Part shown: piece by piece, positions 17,684-27,997 of the stretch
Numbering within the stretch: position 1 is the first letter of the stretch
Layout: every line of letters starts with the position of its first letter
Source of the DNA: Prevotella aurantiaca JCM 15754
Lineage (GTDB): Bacteria; Bacteroidota; Bacteroidia; Bacteroidales; Bacteroidaceae
Assembly (NCBI RefSeq): GCF_000614025.1
Contig: NZ_BAKF01000003.1
Coordinates: 62,001 to 126,000 of the forward strand
DNA length: 64,000 nucleotides
Direction of reading: 5' to 3'
The notes under the pieces: model-generated
What the model was told of the DNA's origin: nothing
Databases searched by the model: none
The model's input: the letters and a program-made list of their open reading frames with translations, nothing else
Made by a program: the position numbers and the translations under genes

Positions 17684-18759
17684 TATTTCAGTGCTTCTAC
17701 AAATTTATCAAACATAAATACTGTATCTATCGGACCCGAACTAGCTTCAGGGTGGAACTGTGAACTAAACCAAGGATTTGTCTTGTGACGAATTCCTTCG
17801 TTGCTGCCATCGTTCATGTTTACAAAAAGTTCTTCCCAGTCTTTGCTCAATGTTTTTGCATCAACAGCATAACCATGGTTTTGAGAAGTTATATAGCAAT
17901 GGTTTGTTCCTACTAATCTGACGGGCTGATTATGTCCACGATGACCATACTTTAGTTTAAAGATGGTTGCACCAGCAGCCTTCGCCATAAGTTGGTTTCC
18001 CATACAAATTCCACAGATTGGTTTTGTGCTTTCGTTCATTTGCTTGCGGAGAATCTCTACCGCATCGCTGCACATATCTGGGTCGCCAGGACCATTTGCA
18101 AGGAAAAGTCCGTCGTATTCCAATGATGAATAATCGTAATTCCAAGGTACACGAATTACTTCGATGTTGCGATTTATCAATTCACGTAAGATGTTGGCTT
18201 TTACACCGCAGTCTACTAATACTACTTTCTTCCCGCCTCCTTCATTGTAACGAATGATTTCTTTTGTAGAAACAAGGTCTACAAAATTAACTCCTTCATA
18301 ATGTGCAGTAGGAATGTTGTCAGCTTCATCGTCGAAAATGATTTGTCCCATCATTACACCATGTTCACGCAATACCTTTGTAAGTTCACGTGTGTCAATT
18401 CCTGTGATTCCAGGAACTTTTTCTCGCTTGAGCCATGATGCTAAGCTCTCGACGGCATTCCAGTGAGAGTACTCCTCCGTATAATCGGAAACGATGAGTG
18501 CAGAGACATAAATCTTGTCACTTTCCATAAACGATGGAATATGATTCTTCTCAATCGTAAATGGTGGAACACCGTAGTTGCCGACCAAGGGGAATGTCAT
18601 GACAAGCATTTGACCTGCATAGGAAGGGTCGGTAAGACTTTCGGGGTATCCCATCATTGCTGTGTTGAATACAACTTCGCCCGCAATAGGCTTATCGTAT
18701 CCAAATGATTTGCCGTGAAACTCTGTACCATCATTTAAGACTAAAGTTACATTCCTCAT
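17683..18759 (-). CDS. carA: Carbamoyl-phosphate synthase small (glutaminase) subunit
   Basis: A 358-residue class I glutamine amidotransferase subunit that supplies ammonia to CarB. The N-terminal CPSase_sm domain (VLNDGTEFHGKSFGYDKPIAGEVVFNT) is followed by the GATase domain with Cys252 in GICMGNQL and the pair His336/Glu338 in SQFHPEAS. The length is normal. It lies 36 nt downstream of the PurF-like gene and overlaps carB by one base. Confidence 0.97.
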   Translation of the reverse strand: MRNVTLVLNDGTEFHGKSFGYDKPIAGEVVFNTAMMGYPESLTDPSYAGQMLVMTFPLVGNYGVPPFTIEKNHIPSFMESDKIYVSALIVSDYTEEYSHWNAVESLASWLKREKVPGITGIDTRELTKVLREHGVMMGQIIFDDEADNIPTAHYEGVNFVDLVSTKEIIRYNEGGGKKVVLVDCGVKANILRELINRNIEVIRVPWNYDYSSLEYDGLFLANGPGDPDMCSDAVEILRKQMNESTKPICGICMGNQLMAKAAGATIFKLKYGHRGHNQPVRLVGTNHCYITSQNHGYAVDAKTLSKDWEELFVNMNDGSNEGIRHKTNPWFSSQFHPEASSGPIDTVFMFDKFVEALK

Positions 18760-18795
18760 TTTATTTTGTATGTTGATGATTTAATGTTATCTGAT

Positions 18796-20685
18796 TTACT
18801 TATTATAAACTTGTTCATAAAAGTTTATGAATGCTTGGTTTACAAGTCGCATTCCACCAGGAGTTGGGAAGTTTCCAGTAAAATACCAGTCTCCTTTATG
18901 GTTTGGTATAGCTTCGTGCAAGCCTTCAATACTTTGATAAACAAGCTCTACTGGAGTGGTCATACCTTTTGGACGCAACATCTCTACTATCCTTTTATTG
19001 ATTTCTTCTACTGTAAAAGGAGCATAAACTTTACAAACTGCATTGTTAATAGTTTCGCCTTTTTCTTTAGCAACTTCCTTTTTACAAGCTTCGTAGACTT
19101 CGGAAAGGAGCGATTCCATATTTCGTTCCTTAATCAATTCTATAGTTGCATCAAAAACGCAAAACTCTTCTAAGCGTGGCATGTCAATGCCATAATAATC
19201 AGGATAGCGGATTTGCGGTGCACTTGATACAATTATAATCTTCTTTGGGTGAAGTCTGTCAAGTATTCGTAATATACTTTCTTTCAGTGTGGTGCCACGA
19301 ACAATGGAGTCGTCAATAATAACGAGATTATCCTCTTTAGGTGTAATGCTCTCATAACTTATGTCGTAGACGTGAGAAGCTAAGTCGTTACGCGAATTAC
19401 CTTCAGTTATGAAGGTGCGTAGTTTAATGTCTTTCCATGCTACTTTCTCGGAACGGATAGACTGACTTAATATTTTCTCTATCTCTACATCGTTTGCATT
19501 ACTTCCTAATTTCTTTATTTCTTCTGCTTTTTTAGAATTCAACCACTTCTCAAAACCTTGTAGTAAGCCATAAAAAGCTACTTCAGCAGTGTTTGGAATA
19601 AAAGAGATTACAGTATGATTGGTATCGTAATCAATAGATTTCAATACATTTTCGGTAAGTTGCTCGCCAAGTTTTTTACGTTCTTTGTATATATCTCGAT
19701 CTGAACCACGTGAGAAATAAATACGTTCAAATGAACAGGCAGAATTGCCTTTAGATTCTAATATCTGATGTAGTGAGCTTTCTCCTCGTTTATTTACAAT
19801 GAGTGCTTGACCAGGTAAAAGCTCTTTTATATCTTCACAACTTAAATCAAACGTTGTTTGAAGTACAGGACGCTCGCTAGCTAATGCCATATATTCGTCG
19901 TTCATGTAGAAAAATGCTGGACGAATTCCCCAAGGATCACGCATAGCACACATTTCCCCAGAACCTGTAATACCACATATCACATAACCACCATCGAAGT
20001 ATTGCATTGTGGTTTGTAAAACATTCTTCATTTCCATATGGTCTTCAATGTAGTGCGTAATATCGAATTTTTCTAATCCAAGTGCTTTTGCATCACGGAA
20101 ATTACGCTCTACTTCGCGGTCTAAACGGTGACCCATAAACTCAAGAAGTAAATAGGTGTCACTGTATTTGCGTGGACATTGACCATAATCTGTGAGATGC
20201 TCGAAAATCTCACTTAGGTTTGTCATATTGAAGTTTCCACAAAATGAAAGGTTTTTTGCTCTCCAATTGTTTCTTCTTAGGAATGGATGAACATATGATA
20301 AGCCACTTTTACCTGTTGTAGAGTAACGCAAATGTCCCATATAAAGTTCGCCTGCGAAAGGTAAATGTTCTTGTGCGAAATCAACATCAGCAATTTTTGT
20401 TTCAGTATAGTCCTTATATTGCTTATGAATGTTGGCAAAGATCTCAGTAACGGCATTTTTACCTTCTGCCCTTTCACGAAACATATATTCGTTTCCAGGT
20501 TGCGTCTCAAGTTTTACGCTTGCTATGCCTGCTCCTTCTTGACCTCGGTTGTGTTGCTTTTCCATCATAAGATACATCTTATTCAAGCCGTACATCCAAG
20601 TACCATATTTCTCTTTAAAATAGCTCAATGGTTTCAGCAATCTTATCATTGCTACACCGCAATCTTCATGTATGTTCTTTTCCAT
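18796..20685 (-). CDS. PurF-like class II glutamine amidotransferase/phosphoribosyltransferase
   Basis: A 629-residue protein with an N-terminal Ntn glutaminase domain and a C-terminal phosphoribosyltransferase domain whose PRPP motif is VIIDDSIVRGTTL at about 455-467. It resembles amidophosphoribosyltransferase (PurF), the first enzyme of purine synthesis, but differs: the would-be nucleophile is Cys9 (HEDCGVAMIRL) and not residue 2 or the end of a short propeptide, and it is over 100 residues longer, with extra sequence around 30-110 and 380-430. Removal of eight residues would expose Cys9. Bacteroidetes often carry this longer form beside glmS and carAB. True substrate is uncertain. Confidence 0.85.
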   Translation of the reverse strand: MEKNIHEDCGVAMIRLLKPLSYFKEKYGTWMYGLNKMYLMMEKQHNRGQEGAGIASVKLETQPGNEYMFRERAEGKNAVTEIFANIHKQYKDYTETKIADVDFAQEHLPFAGELYMGHLRYSTTGKSGLSYVHPFLRRNNWRAKNLSFCGNFNMTNLSEIFEHLTDYGQCPRKYSDTYLLLEFMGHRLDREVERNFRDAKALGLEKFDITHYIEDHMEMKNVLQTTMQYFDGGYVICGITGSGEMCAMRDPWGIRPAFFYMNDEYMALASERPVLQTTFDLSCEDIKELLPGQALIVNKRGESSLHQILESKGNSACSFERIYFSRGSDRDIYKERKKLGEQLTENVLKSIDYDTNHTVISFIPNTAEVAFYGLLQGFEKWLNSKKAEEIKKLGSNANDVEIEKILSQSIRSEKVAWKDIKLRTFITEGNSRNDLASHVYDISYESITPKEDNLVIIDDSIVRGTTLKESILRILDRLHPKKIIIVSSAPQIRYPDYYGIDMPRLEEFCVFDATIELIKERNMESLLSEVYEACKKEVAKEKGETINNAVCKVYAPFTVEEINKRIVEMLRPKGMTTPVELVYQSIEGLHEAIPNHKGDWYFTGNFPTPGGMRLVNQAFINFYEQVYNK

Positions 20686-20708
20686 TTTACTAAGGTTATT
20701 TTTCTGTT

Positions 20709-22555
20709 TTATTCTACTGTAACCGACTTTGCCAAGTTACGTGGTTGGTCTACGTCTTTGCCTTTACAGACAGCTACGTGATAGGCTAAAAGCTGCAGCG
20801 GTATAGTTGCTACTAGTGGTTCTAAACAATCCATTGTATCTGGAAGTTCAATAACAGCATCAGCAATCTGTGATATTGTCTTGTCGCCTTTAGAAACCAA
20901 TGCTATTACTCGACCATTTCGTGCTTTTATTTCCTGTATATTGCTACGCACCTTTTCATACATTGAGTTATGGGTAGCTATAACAACTACAGGCATATCA
21001 GAGTCTATTAATGCAATTGGTCCATGTTTCATTTCAGCAGCAGGGTATCCTTCAGCGTGTATATATGAAATTTCTTTCAATTTTAAAGCACCTTCCAATG
21101 CTACTGGATAGCTGAATCCGCGACCTAAATAAAGGAAGTTATGTGCATAAGTAAATGTCCTTGCTAAATCTGCAATAGCCTCGTTAGTCTTTAAAACCTC
21201 TTTAATTTTTTCAGGAATAGCGGATAGCTCTTCTACAACTTTGATGTACTCATCATGTTTTATTGTTCCTTTTGCTTCTGCTAAAGTAAGTGCAAGCATA
21301 GTTAAAACAGTTACTTGGCCAGTAAAAGCTTTTGTAGAGGCAACACCAATTTCTGGACCTACGTGAATATAAGTTCCAGTATGGGTGGCACGTGGGATAC
21401 TAGAGCCAATAGCGTTACATATACCATAGATAAATGCTCCATGTTCTTTTGCTAATTCAATGGCAGCAAGCGTGTCGGCAGTTTCACCACTTTGTGATAA
21501 TGCAATTACTACATCGTCAGCAGAAACCACAGGATTGCGATAGCGGAACTCACTTGCATACTCAACATCAACAGGGATTCTGCAGAATGTTTCGAGTAAT
21601 TGCTTGCCAATAAGACCAGCATGCCAACTTGTTCCACAGGCAACAATTATAATTCGTTTTGCACTAAGTAAGCGCTGTCTATGGTCAATGATGGCACTTA
21701 AAGTTACATTGTTGTTATCTATGTTGATGCGTCCTCGCATACAGTTAATAAGACAATCGGGCTGCTCAAATATTTCTTTGAGCATAAAGTGTGGATAACC
21801 ACTTTTCTCTATTTGACCAAGGTTTATGTCTACTTTCTTTATTACGGGTGCTAAAGATTCATTCTGAATATTTACAACCTTTAATTCTTCGCCCAATTTC
21901 ATGACAGCAATGTTCTCGTCTTCCAGGTAAACAACCTTATCAGTAAACTCAATAATTGGGCTTGCATCTGAACCTAAAAAGAACTCATCATTTCCAATAC
22001 CCACTACAAGTGGACTTTGTTTGCGTGCTGCAATGATAGTATCAGGATGACGTTTGTCTAAAATTGCTATAGCATATGCGCCAATAACTTGATTCAGAGC
22101 TATCTGAACAGCTGTAAGTAAATCTAATTCTTTCTTTGTTTGAACGTATTCAACTAATTGTACCAATACTTCTGTATCGGTGTCAGAAGCAAAGTGTATA
22201 CCTTTATCAATAAGTTTCTTCTTTATTTCTGCGTAGTTTTCAATGATGCCATTATGAATAATGGCTAAATTCTTTGACTCAGAATAGTGCGGATGTGCAT
22301 TTGTTGAAGAAGGCTCACCATGTGTTGCCCACCGTGTGTGTGCAATACCGATACCACCTTCAATATTCTTTCTGCGCAGAAAGCTTCTAATTCACTTACT
22401 TTACCTTTTGCCTTATATACATTTAAATCGCCATTACTATTGATAAGTGCAACGCCTGAACTATCGTATCCTCTATATTCAAGTCTTTTAAGTCCTTTTA
22501 TTAAGACGGGATAAGCTTGTCTTTTTGTTCCTAAATACCCAACAATTCCACACAT
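20709..22555 (-). pseudogene. glmS: Glutamine-fructose-6-phosphate aminotransferase (GlmS), one frameshift
   Basis: The reading frame is complete apart from one lost base. The first part (22555 to about 22367) starts MCGIVGYLG with the nucleophile Cys2; the sequence after the break continues in another frame as IEGGIGIAHTRWATHGEPSS and on through two SIS domains to the conserved end KSVTVE. Adding one base in the TT at 22366-22367 (plus strand) gives a normal 615-residue enzyme, which makes glucosamine-6-phosphate for peptidoglycan and LPS. Because the gene is normally essential, the break is more likely a sequence error than a true null. It is the first gene of the glmS-purF-like-carA-carB run. 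Confidence 0.9.
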
Positions 22556-22615
22556 ATTTTTTATCTTTTTCTTTTAAACCTAATTTAATTTCTCTAGCTT
22601 ACTTCTTATATTTTA

Positions 22616-23392
22616 CTATCTTAAAATAGTAATTAATAAAGAAACAAGCGACGTTGTGATACCAATTACTGAATAGAATATACTTGTGTTACTTCCAAAG
22701 AATGTATTTCTTGCCTTCATCTTTTGCGGTTCAACGTAAATGATGTCATTCTGTTGTAAATAATAATAAGGTGAGTTTATAAGGTTCGCATCGTTCATAT
22801 TTAAGCGTATCTTATGCTTCTCTCCAGTCTTATCTTCTCTAACAAGAAGTATATTATCGCGCTTTCCAAAAATGGTCATATCTCCAGCTTCAGCTAATGC
22901 TTCAACTAAACTAATCTTTTCTGTCGCTACTGGAATAACACCAGGACGATTTACTTCTCCAATAACAGTGATACGATAGCTACTCATGCGAACTGAAACG
23001 AGTGGATTTTCTGTACGTGCCAAATATGGCTGAATTTTACTTTTAATAAGGTCTTCGCACTCAGTCTTAGTTAATCCTGCGACATGGATTTTGCCTATGA
23101 TGGGAAAATTTATCATGCCATCATTATCAACCAAATAATTAGTAACTTGACTTTTACTATTTGTTTGTCCTGTAGAACGTAGGTTGAATGGCTCTGAAGT
23201 AAGAGGATCGGTGGTTTGCACCAAAATGGTTAATTCATCTTTTGGCATAATCTTAGCATCATATAAGCCTTTAGATGCTGCTAAGCTAATAGAGTCAATG
23301 TTCTGCCAGTAAGCTACTTGTTTGCTTGAACCACAGCCTACCATCGCTAAAATCATGGTAATAACCATGATAGGGAAAAGTAATTTCTTCAT
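22616..23392 (-). CDS. Polysaccharide export lipoprotein (Wza/BexD family)
   Basis: An outer-membrane lipoprotein of about 258 residues: signal and lipobox MVGCGSSKQ, then the polysaccharide-export domain (YDAKIMPKDELTILVQTTDP), SLBB repeats (ITVIGEVNRPGVIPV) and a C-terminal hydrophobic helix that would span the outer membrane as in Wza. The frame opens five codons further up (23407), but the lipoprotein-like MKKLLF start at 23392 is preferred. A -7 box lies at 23478-23485. No tyrosine kinase or other capsule genes follow; glmS is 60 nt downstream. Confidence 0.88.
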   Translation of the reverse strand: MKKLLFPIMVITMILAMVGCGSSKQVAYWQNIDSISLAASKGLYDAKIMPKDELTILVQTTDPLTSEPFNLRSTGQTNSKSQVTNYLVDNDGMINFPIIGKIHVAGLTKTECEDLIKSKIQPYLARTENPLVSVRMSSYRITVIGEVNRPGVIPVATEKISLVEALAEAGDMTIFGKRDNILLVREDKTGEKHKIRLNMNDANLINSPYYYLQQNDIIYVEPQKMKARNTFFGSNTSIFYSVIGITTSLVSLLITILR

Positions 23393-23477
23393 AAAATATA
23401 AGTGCAATAACGTTATTTCATTCTCGCTAAGGTGAGTTTCTTCTATTATCTATAAATCCTCCACCATAATTACGTTG

Positions 23478-23485
23478 CAAAAATA
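23478..23485 (-). promoter_or_regulatory. -7 box upstream of the Wza-like lipoprotein
   Basis: TATTTTTG on the minus strand matches TAnnTTTG and lies about 85 nt before the chosen start. Confidence 0.5.
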
Positions 23486-23757
23486 CTATTATTTTTTGAG
23501 AATGGCAAAAGTTTAATTGACTTTTGATATAGAGAAAAAAAATAACTTTATAATATAGTAAAATAATTCAATTGTCATTATGTTGTTGTAAAGTAAAAGG
23601 TTTGCGTCAATTTTATAGTTATCTTTTTGTTTGATGTGTCTTAAGGTTTAGCACAGCCTTGTTTCTGTCAACTTATGGAAAGATAAAACATGTAACAATT
23701 TAATATTAAGCGATAAAAAAGAAGGATGTAAATAAACAATTACTGAAAATAAATTAC
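23486..23757. other. Divergent intergenic region
   Basis: About 270 nt of AT-rich sequence between two divergent promoter boxes; nothing further is seen. Confidence 0.5.
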
Positions 23758-23765
23758 TATCTTTG
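23758..23765 (+). promoter_or_regulatory. -7 box of the asparaginase gene
   Basis: TATCTTTG, 21 nt before the ATG at 23787. It covers the TTG that opens the longer frame, which rules that start out. Confidence 0.65.
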
Positions 23766-23786
23766 CCCCCAAAGTATAATACGAGC

Positions 23787-24836
23787 ATGAAAAGAACAGA
23801 GAAAGTTTTACTGATTTATACCGGTGGAACCATTGGAATGGGTTGTAATCCTACGACGGGGGCCTTAGAGCCTTTAGATTTCGATCACCTTGCTGATAAG
23901 GTTCCAGAGTTTAAGCTGATTCCAACAGCCATTGATACCTATCAATTTATTCCTGCTATTGACTCTTCAAACATGTCTCCAGATAATTGGGCAGATATTG
24001 TTAGAATCATAGTGGATAGGTATGACGATTATGATGGGTTTGTTATCTTGCATGGTACAGACACCATGTCTTATACAGCATCGGCATTGTCGTTTATGCT
24101 TGAGAATCTTACGAAGCCTGTTATCCTAACAGGCTCACAGCTTCCAATAGGTCAATTGCGCACAGATGGCAAGGAAAATCTTATGACAAGTCTCGAGTTA
24201 GCAGCAGCTCACCACCAAGATGGTACCCCTATGGTGCCTGAAGTATGTATTTACTTTAATGGACACTTGCTCCGTGGTAATCGTTCTACGAAGCAAAATG
24301 CTGACGAGTTGAATGCTTTTGATTCGTTCAACTTCCCTCATCTTTGCGAGGCAGGTGTTAGTTTTAACTTCCAAACGCACCATATCTTAACTCCTGACTA
24401 CAGCAAACCAATGGTGCCTCACTTTGAAGTGAACAGCAATGTATTTGTGCTTTCGTTGTTTCCTGGTGCTGAGGAGAACATAGTGCGTCACATATTCGAT
24501 GCTCCTGAACTCCGTGGCATTATCATGCGTACATACGGAAGCGGCAATGCACCTCACTCTCCTTGGCTGATGAACTTGCTAAAAGAGGCTTCTCAGCGTG
24601 GAGTAGTTACTGTTAATGTAAGTCAATGTATTAGTGGACAAGCCGATATGAATCGTTATGATACGGGATATCAACTGAAAGAAGCTGGTGTTATTAGTGG
24701 TTACGATACGACAGTTGAGGCTGCGCTAACCAAACTAATGCTTCTTCAGGCGAAATATAGTGATCACGAGATTGTGCGCAAGTACATGAACCAATCTATT
24801 GCAGGTGAAATCACTATTCCTGCAGCGTTAATTTAA
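23787..24836 (+). CDS. ansA: Type I L-asparaginase
   Basis: A 349-residue cytoplasmic enzyme hydrolysing asparagine to aspartate and ammonia. Both catalytic threonine motifs are present: LLIYTGGTIGMG near the start and VILHGTDTMSYTAS. No signal peptide, in line with type I (AnsA) and not the periplasmic type II. The frame extends upstream to 23763, but that start lies within the promoter box, so the ATG at 23787 is chosen. It converges with dapA, sharing a bidirectional terminator. Confidence 0.94.
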   Translation: MKRTEKVLLIYTGGTIGMGCNPTTGALEPLDFDHLADKVPEFKLIPTAIDTYQFIPAIDSSNMSPDNWADIVRIIVDRYDDYDGFVILHGTDTMSYTASALSFMLENLTKPVILTGSQLPIGQLRTDGKENLMTSLELAAAHHQDGTPMVPEVCIYFNGHLLRGNRSTKQNADELNAFDSFNFPHLCEAGVSFNFQTHHILTPDYSKPMVPHFEVNSNVFVLSLFPGAEENIVRHIFDAPELRGIIMRTYGSGNAPHSPWLMNLLKEASQRGVVTVNVSQCISGQADMNRYDTGYQLKEAGVISGYDTTVEAALTKLMLLQAKYSDHEIVRKYMNQSIAGEITIPAALI

Positions 24837-24901
24837 TAAGAAAAACTTTAATAGAAGGTTTAAATATAGTGTTCATCAATTATGAACACCAAAAGAATAA
24901 A

Positions 24902-24936
24902 AAAAGATGAGGCTTCTTAATGAAGTCTCATCTTTT
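24902..24936. terminator. Bidirectional terminator between ansA and dapA
   Basis: AAAAGATGAGGCTTC and GAAGTCTCATCTTTT pair over 15 bp (one wobble) around a 5-nt loop, with A and T runs on the two sides. The dapA stop lies within it. Confidence 0.88.
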
Positions 24937-25804
24937 TTAGTATATCGTTCATTTTCTGTTTTGTTTCGATACGTGTAGGTACCAATGGTAATCGCAAAAC
25001 GTTTTCTATCATTCCCATATCGTTAAGCAAAGCCTTGCAGCCTGCTGGGTTTCCGTCTACAAACAACAGTTTATAAAGTTCTGTAAACTGGTGGTGAATT
25101 ATGCGCGCAGCATCGTATTCACCATTAAATTCCAATCGAATCATACGCGAAAACTCTTTTGGCAGTGCATTACCAATAACCGAAATAACACCAGCAGCAC
25201 CACTTGCTATCATTGGGAACGTCAGTGCATCATCGCCACTAATTACTTCAAAGTGTTTTGGCTTGTTCTTAATGATTTCATCTACCTGCTCTAAACTGCC
25301 AGCAGCCTCCTTAATTGCCACGATATTAGGGAAGTCGGTAGCAATCCTCACTGTGGTCTCCGCTTTCATATTTACGCCCGTTCGTCCAGGCACATTATAT
25401 AAAACCACTGGTAGCGGGCTAACTTCTGCAATGGCTTTGAAGTGTTGATACAATCCTTCTTGGCTGGGTTTATTGTAGTATGGACAGATACTAAGTATTC
25501 CATCAATACCTTTCCAGTCAGATTGTTTTATTTCTTCCACAACGGCAGCAGTATAGTTGCCACCACAATATTTCAGTATCGGAACGCGTCCAGCTACAAT
25601 CTTGATTATGGTTTTTGTGATTTCGTTTTTCTCTTCTGCCGATAAACAAGGACTTTCGCCCGTTGTTGCTAGTATGGTAAAGAAGTCAGCACCATTCTTT
25701 ATTTGGTATTCTATTAGTCTTTCTAAGGCATCGTAATCTATTTCTCCATTCTGTTTGAATGGTGTTACCAATGCTATTCCTAATCCACGAAAGATATTAT
25801 TCAT
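24917..25804 (-). CDS. dapA: 4-hydroxy-tetrahydrodipicolinate synthase
   Basis: A 295-residue TIM-barrel enzyme of usual length that condenses pyruvate and aspartate semialdehyde, the first committed step to diaminopimelate and lysine. The Schiff-base lysine is Lys165 in VAIKEAAGS; Tyr136 lies in LYNVPGRTG; the TTGES segment (47-51) is conserved. It is a single-gene unit on the minus strand. Confidence 0.96.
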   Translation of the reverse strand: MNNIFRGLGIALVTPFKQNGEIDYDALERLIEYQIKNGADFFTILATTGESPCLSAEEKNEITKTIIKIVAGRVPILKYCGGNYTAAVVEEIKQSDWKGIDGILSICPYYNKPSQEGLYQHFKAIAEVSPLPVVLYNVPGRTGVNMKAETTVRIATDFPNIVAIKEAAGSLEQVDEIIKNKPKHFEVISGDDALTFPMIASGAAGVISVIGNALPKEFSRMIRLEFNGEYDAARIIHHQFTELYKLLFVDGNPAGCKALLNDMGMIENVLRLPLVPTRIETKQKMNDILKKMRLH

Positions 25805-25990
25805 AAATCTATAGCTTTAAAAGCTTTGTCGGTTTAATTCAATCAAAATCCAAAGGCTTCATTCCTATAAAATAGGCGAGCCCTTTTATCATTATGCAAA
25901 AATAAGAAATAAACATCAATCCACAAAGTTTTTGCATCTTATTGTTTTCTTTTTTTGTTTTATTCCTTTTGTACTTTTATGAAATAATAA

Positions 25991-25998
25991 TACCTTTG
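25991..25998 (+). promoter_or_regulatory. -7 box of the sulfatase gene
   Basis: TACCTTTG, 33 nt before the ATG at 26032. Confidence 0.6.
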
Positions 25999-26031
25999 CA
26001 CAGCTTTCCTTACATTTAGGAAATATGAAAG

Positions 26032-27997
26032 ATGAATTATCTTACTGCAAAAATAGTTGAAATACTGAAGCATACGCTTATTATAGTGAGTGTATTCTTT
26101 ATTGTCAGACTGCTCTTCGCTGTCTGTTTTGTTCCTTTTTCTACTTTCGGTGAGTATGCAAATTCGTTACCTTCAGCGTTTTTTAACGCATTACGCTTCG
26201 ATCTTCAAGTAGCAGCATACGTTGCCATTCTGCCTTTTCTTGTTGTATTATTTTGCCTTTTAGTGCGCAATAAGAATGTAACAGATAGGTTATCTCGGTT
26301 TGTTAGTTTTTATTATTGGTTACTTGAAACTATATTGCTAATACTTGCACTATTTGATATAGGTTTTTATCACAATTTTCAGTCACATATTAATATAACA
26401 GCTTTCGACTTTTTTTATGAAAACCCCTTGAGTTTACTGCAAACGATTTGGAAGAATATCACGTCATGCTATATCTGTCAGTGGTTGGAATTGTAGCTTT
26501 TGGCATTTATCTTCTTAATAAGAAAATTGCAAACAGCGCACAAAGCTATGATAGTGGAAAGGAAAAGGTGAGAGTAACGGGTAAGATGTTCGCCCTCATA
26601 ATTGTATTTTTACTTGTTGAAACAGCTTGTCTTCGTGGCTCTGTATGGCGTTTCCCTTTGCAAGTTGAAGATTCTTTTGTGTCGAGTAGTAAGCAAATTA
26701 ACGACCTTGTACCCAACGCTGCCTACATGTTGAAGAAGGCAATAAAGGAAAAGAAAGACGCTTTTACCTTTCATTCTATTGAAAGTTTGCTTACCGAATA
26801 TAAGTTCAGGTCGCTGCAAGAAGCCATAAACGTATATACAAACTCGGATACAATACGTTTAAAGAGCGATATTCTGTCTGCATTACGCACTGCCTTGTTC
26901 TGCGAGGTGCCCGATACAATGAAACACAAACAGCCGAATGTGTTGATAATCTATGAGGAAAGCTGGAGTAATTACCTTATGAACTTAGATAATTCTCATT
27001 GTGATATGTTATTTGGAATGCGCCGTCACTTTAAAGAAGATTTGCTTTTTCGCAATTTCCAGTCTGTTGGTAACGGCACAATTGCCTCTATTGAGAACAT
27101 CATAAGTAGTGTTCCGTTCCCTCGTTTCTTCTCATCCGCTTATCGTTTCAATTGCTTACCCTCGTCGATAGCATTACCTTTTAACGAAAGTGGCTATACC
27201 ACAGAGTTATTTCAGGTATGGACGTAGCATGGGAGAATTGTTATGAGGCTCTGAAACACCAACAGTTTATGAAGATTACTGGCAAGTTTACGCTGAAAGA
27301 GCAGCACCCCGAATACAAAAATAATAGTATCGGAGTGTTCGACCATCATCTTTTCCAAAGCATACAAGAACGTTTAGACCAACAAACAACTAAACCACAG
27401 ATGATGCTTTGCATGACAACTACCAATCATCCGCCGTTCGAATTTCCTAAAGAAGCGCAACTTAAGGAGCTTCCAAGTGATATTTATAACAATGAATGCT
27501 TTGCCGAAAAGAACCACGAAGTACTGAAAAAGTACATTATGGGATATCGTTACGCCAATAAAACATTAGGCGATTTCCTAGACAAATTTAAGCAATCGAA
27601 AGCAGCAAACAATACGATTGTCATTATATCGGGCGACCATAACGTGCGTTCCATTCTTGATTATACAAAGATAAATAAGCGTTGGGAACGCTCAGTGCCA
27701 TTCTATGTTTACCTGCCACCTTACCTTCGGAAAGAAAACTATCGTAAAATGACTCAGCGTTGGGGAAGCCATGACGATATATTAGCTACACTTGCGCCCT
27801 TTGCTTTCCGTAATACGAAGTATATGTGTTTAGGCAAAAACTTGCTGAAAGAGGGTGTAGCCGATAATACATATTATAGTGCTAACGTGGAACAACTACT
27901 TGCTTGTCCTGATTATCAGGCGCAAGCTCAGCGCATTATAAATGCCCGTAACCTTTTACGTCTAGTGTATTTTCAGCAAATCTTTGCAAAATACTAA
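26032..27997 (+). pseudogene. LTA synthase-like membrane sulfatase, two frameshifts
   Basis: Three consecutive frames build one protein of about 655 residues. The first (to about 26452) holds membrane helices (about 15-35, 55-80, 95-115). The second (to about 27215) adds a further helix and the start of the alkaline-phosphatase-like domain (NVLIIYEESWSNYLMN, then the nucleophile region VGNGTIASIENIIS). The third holds metal ligands (TTNHPPFEFP, ISGDHNVRS). Frames rejoin if one base is added at AA 26452-26453 and one at GG 27215-27216. The family includes lipoteichoic acid synthase and phosphoethanolamine transferases; in a Gram-negative anaerobe the role is probably glycolipid or LPS modification. 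Two breaks make true decay more thinkable here than in glmS or ligA. Confidence 0.82.

Noticed and set aside
18796-20685. Calling this gene plain purF
   Set aside because: Position of the cysteine and the extra length differ from canonical PurF, so only PurF-like is supported.
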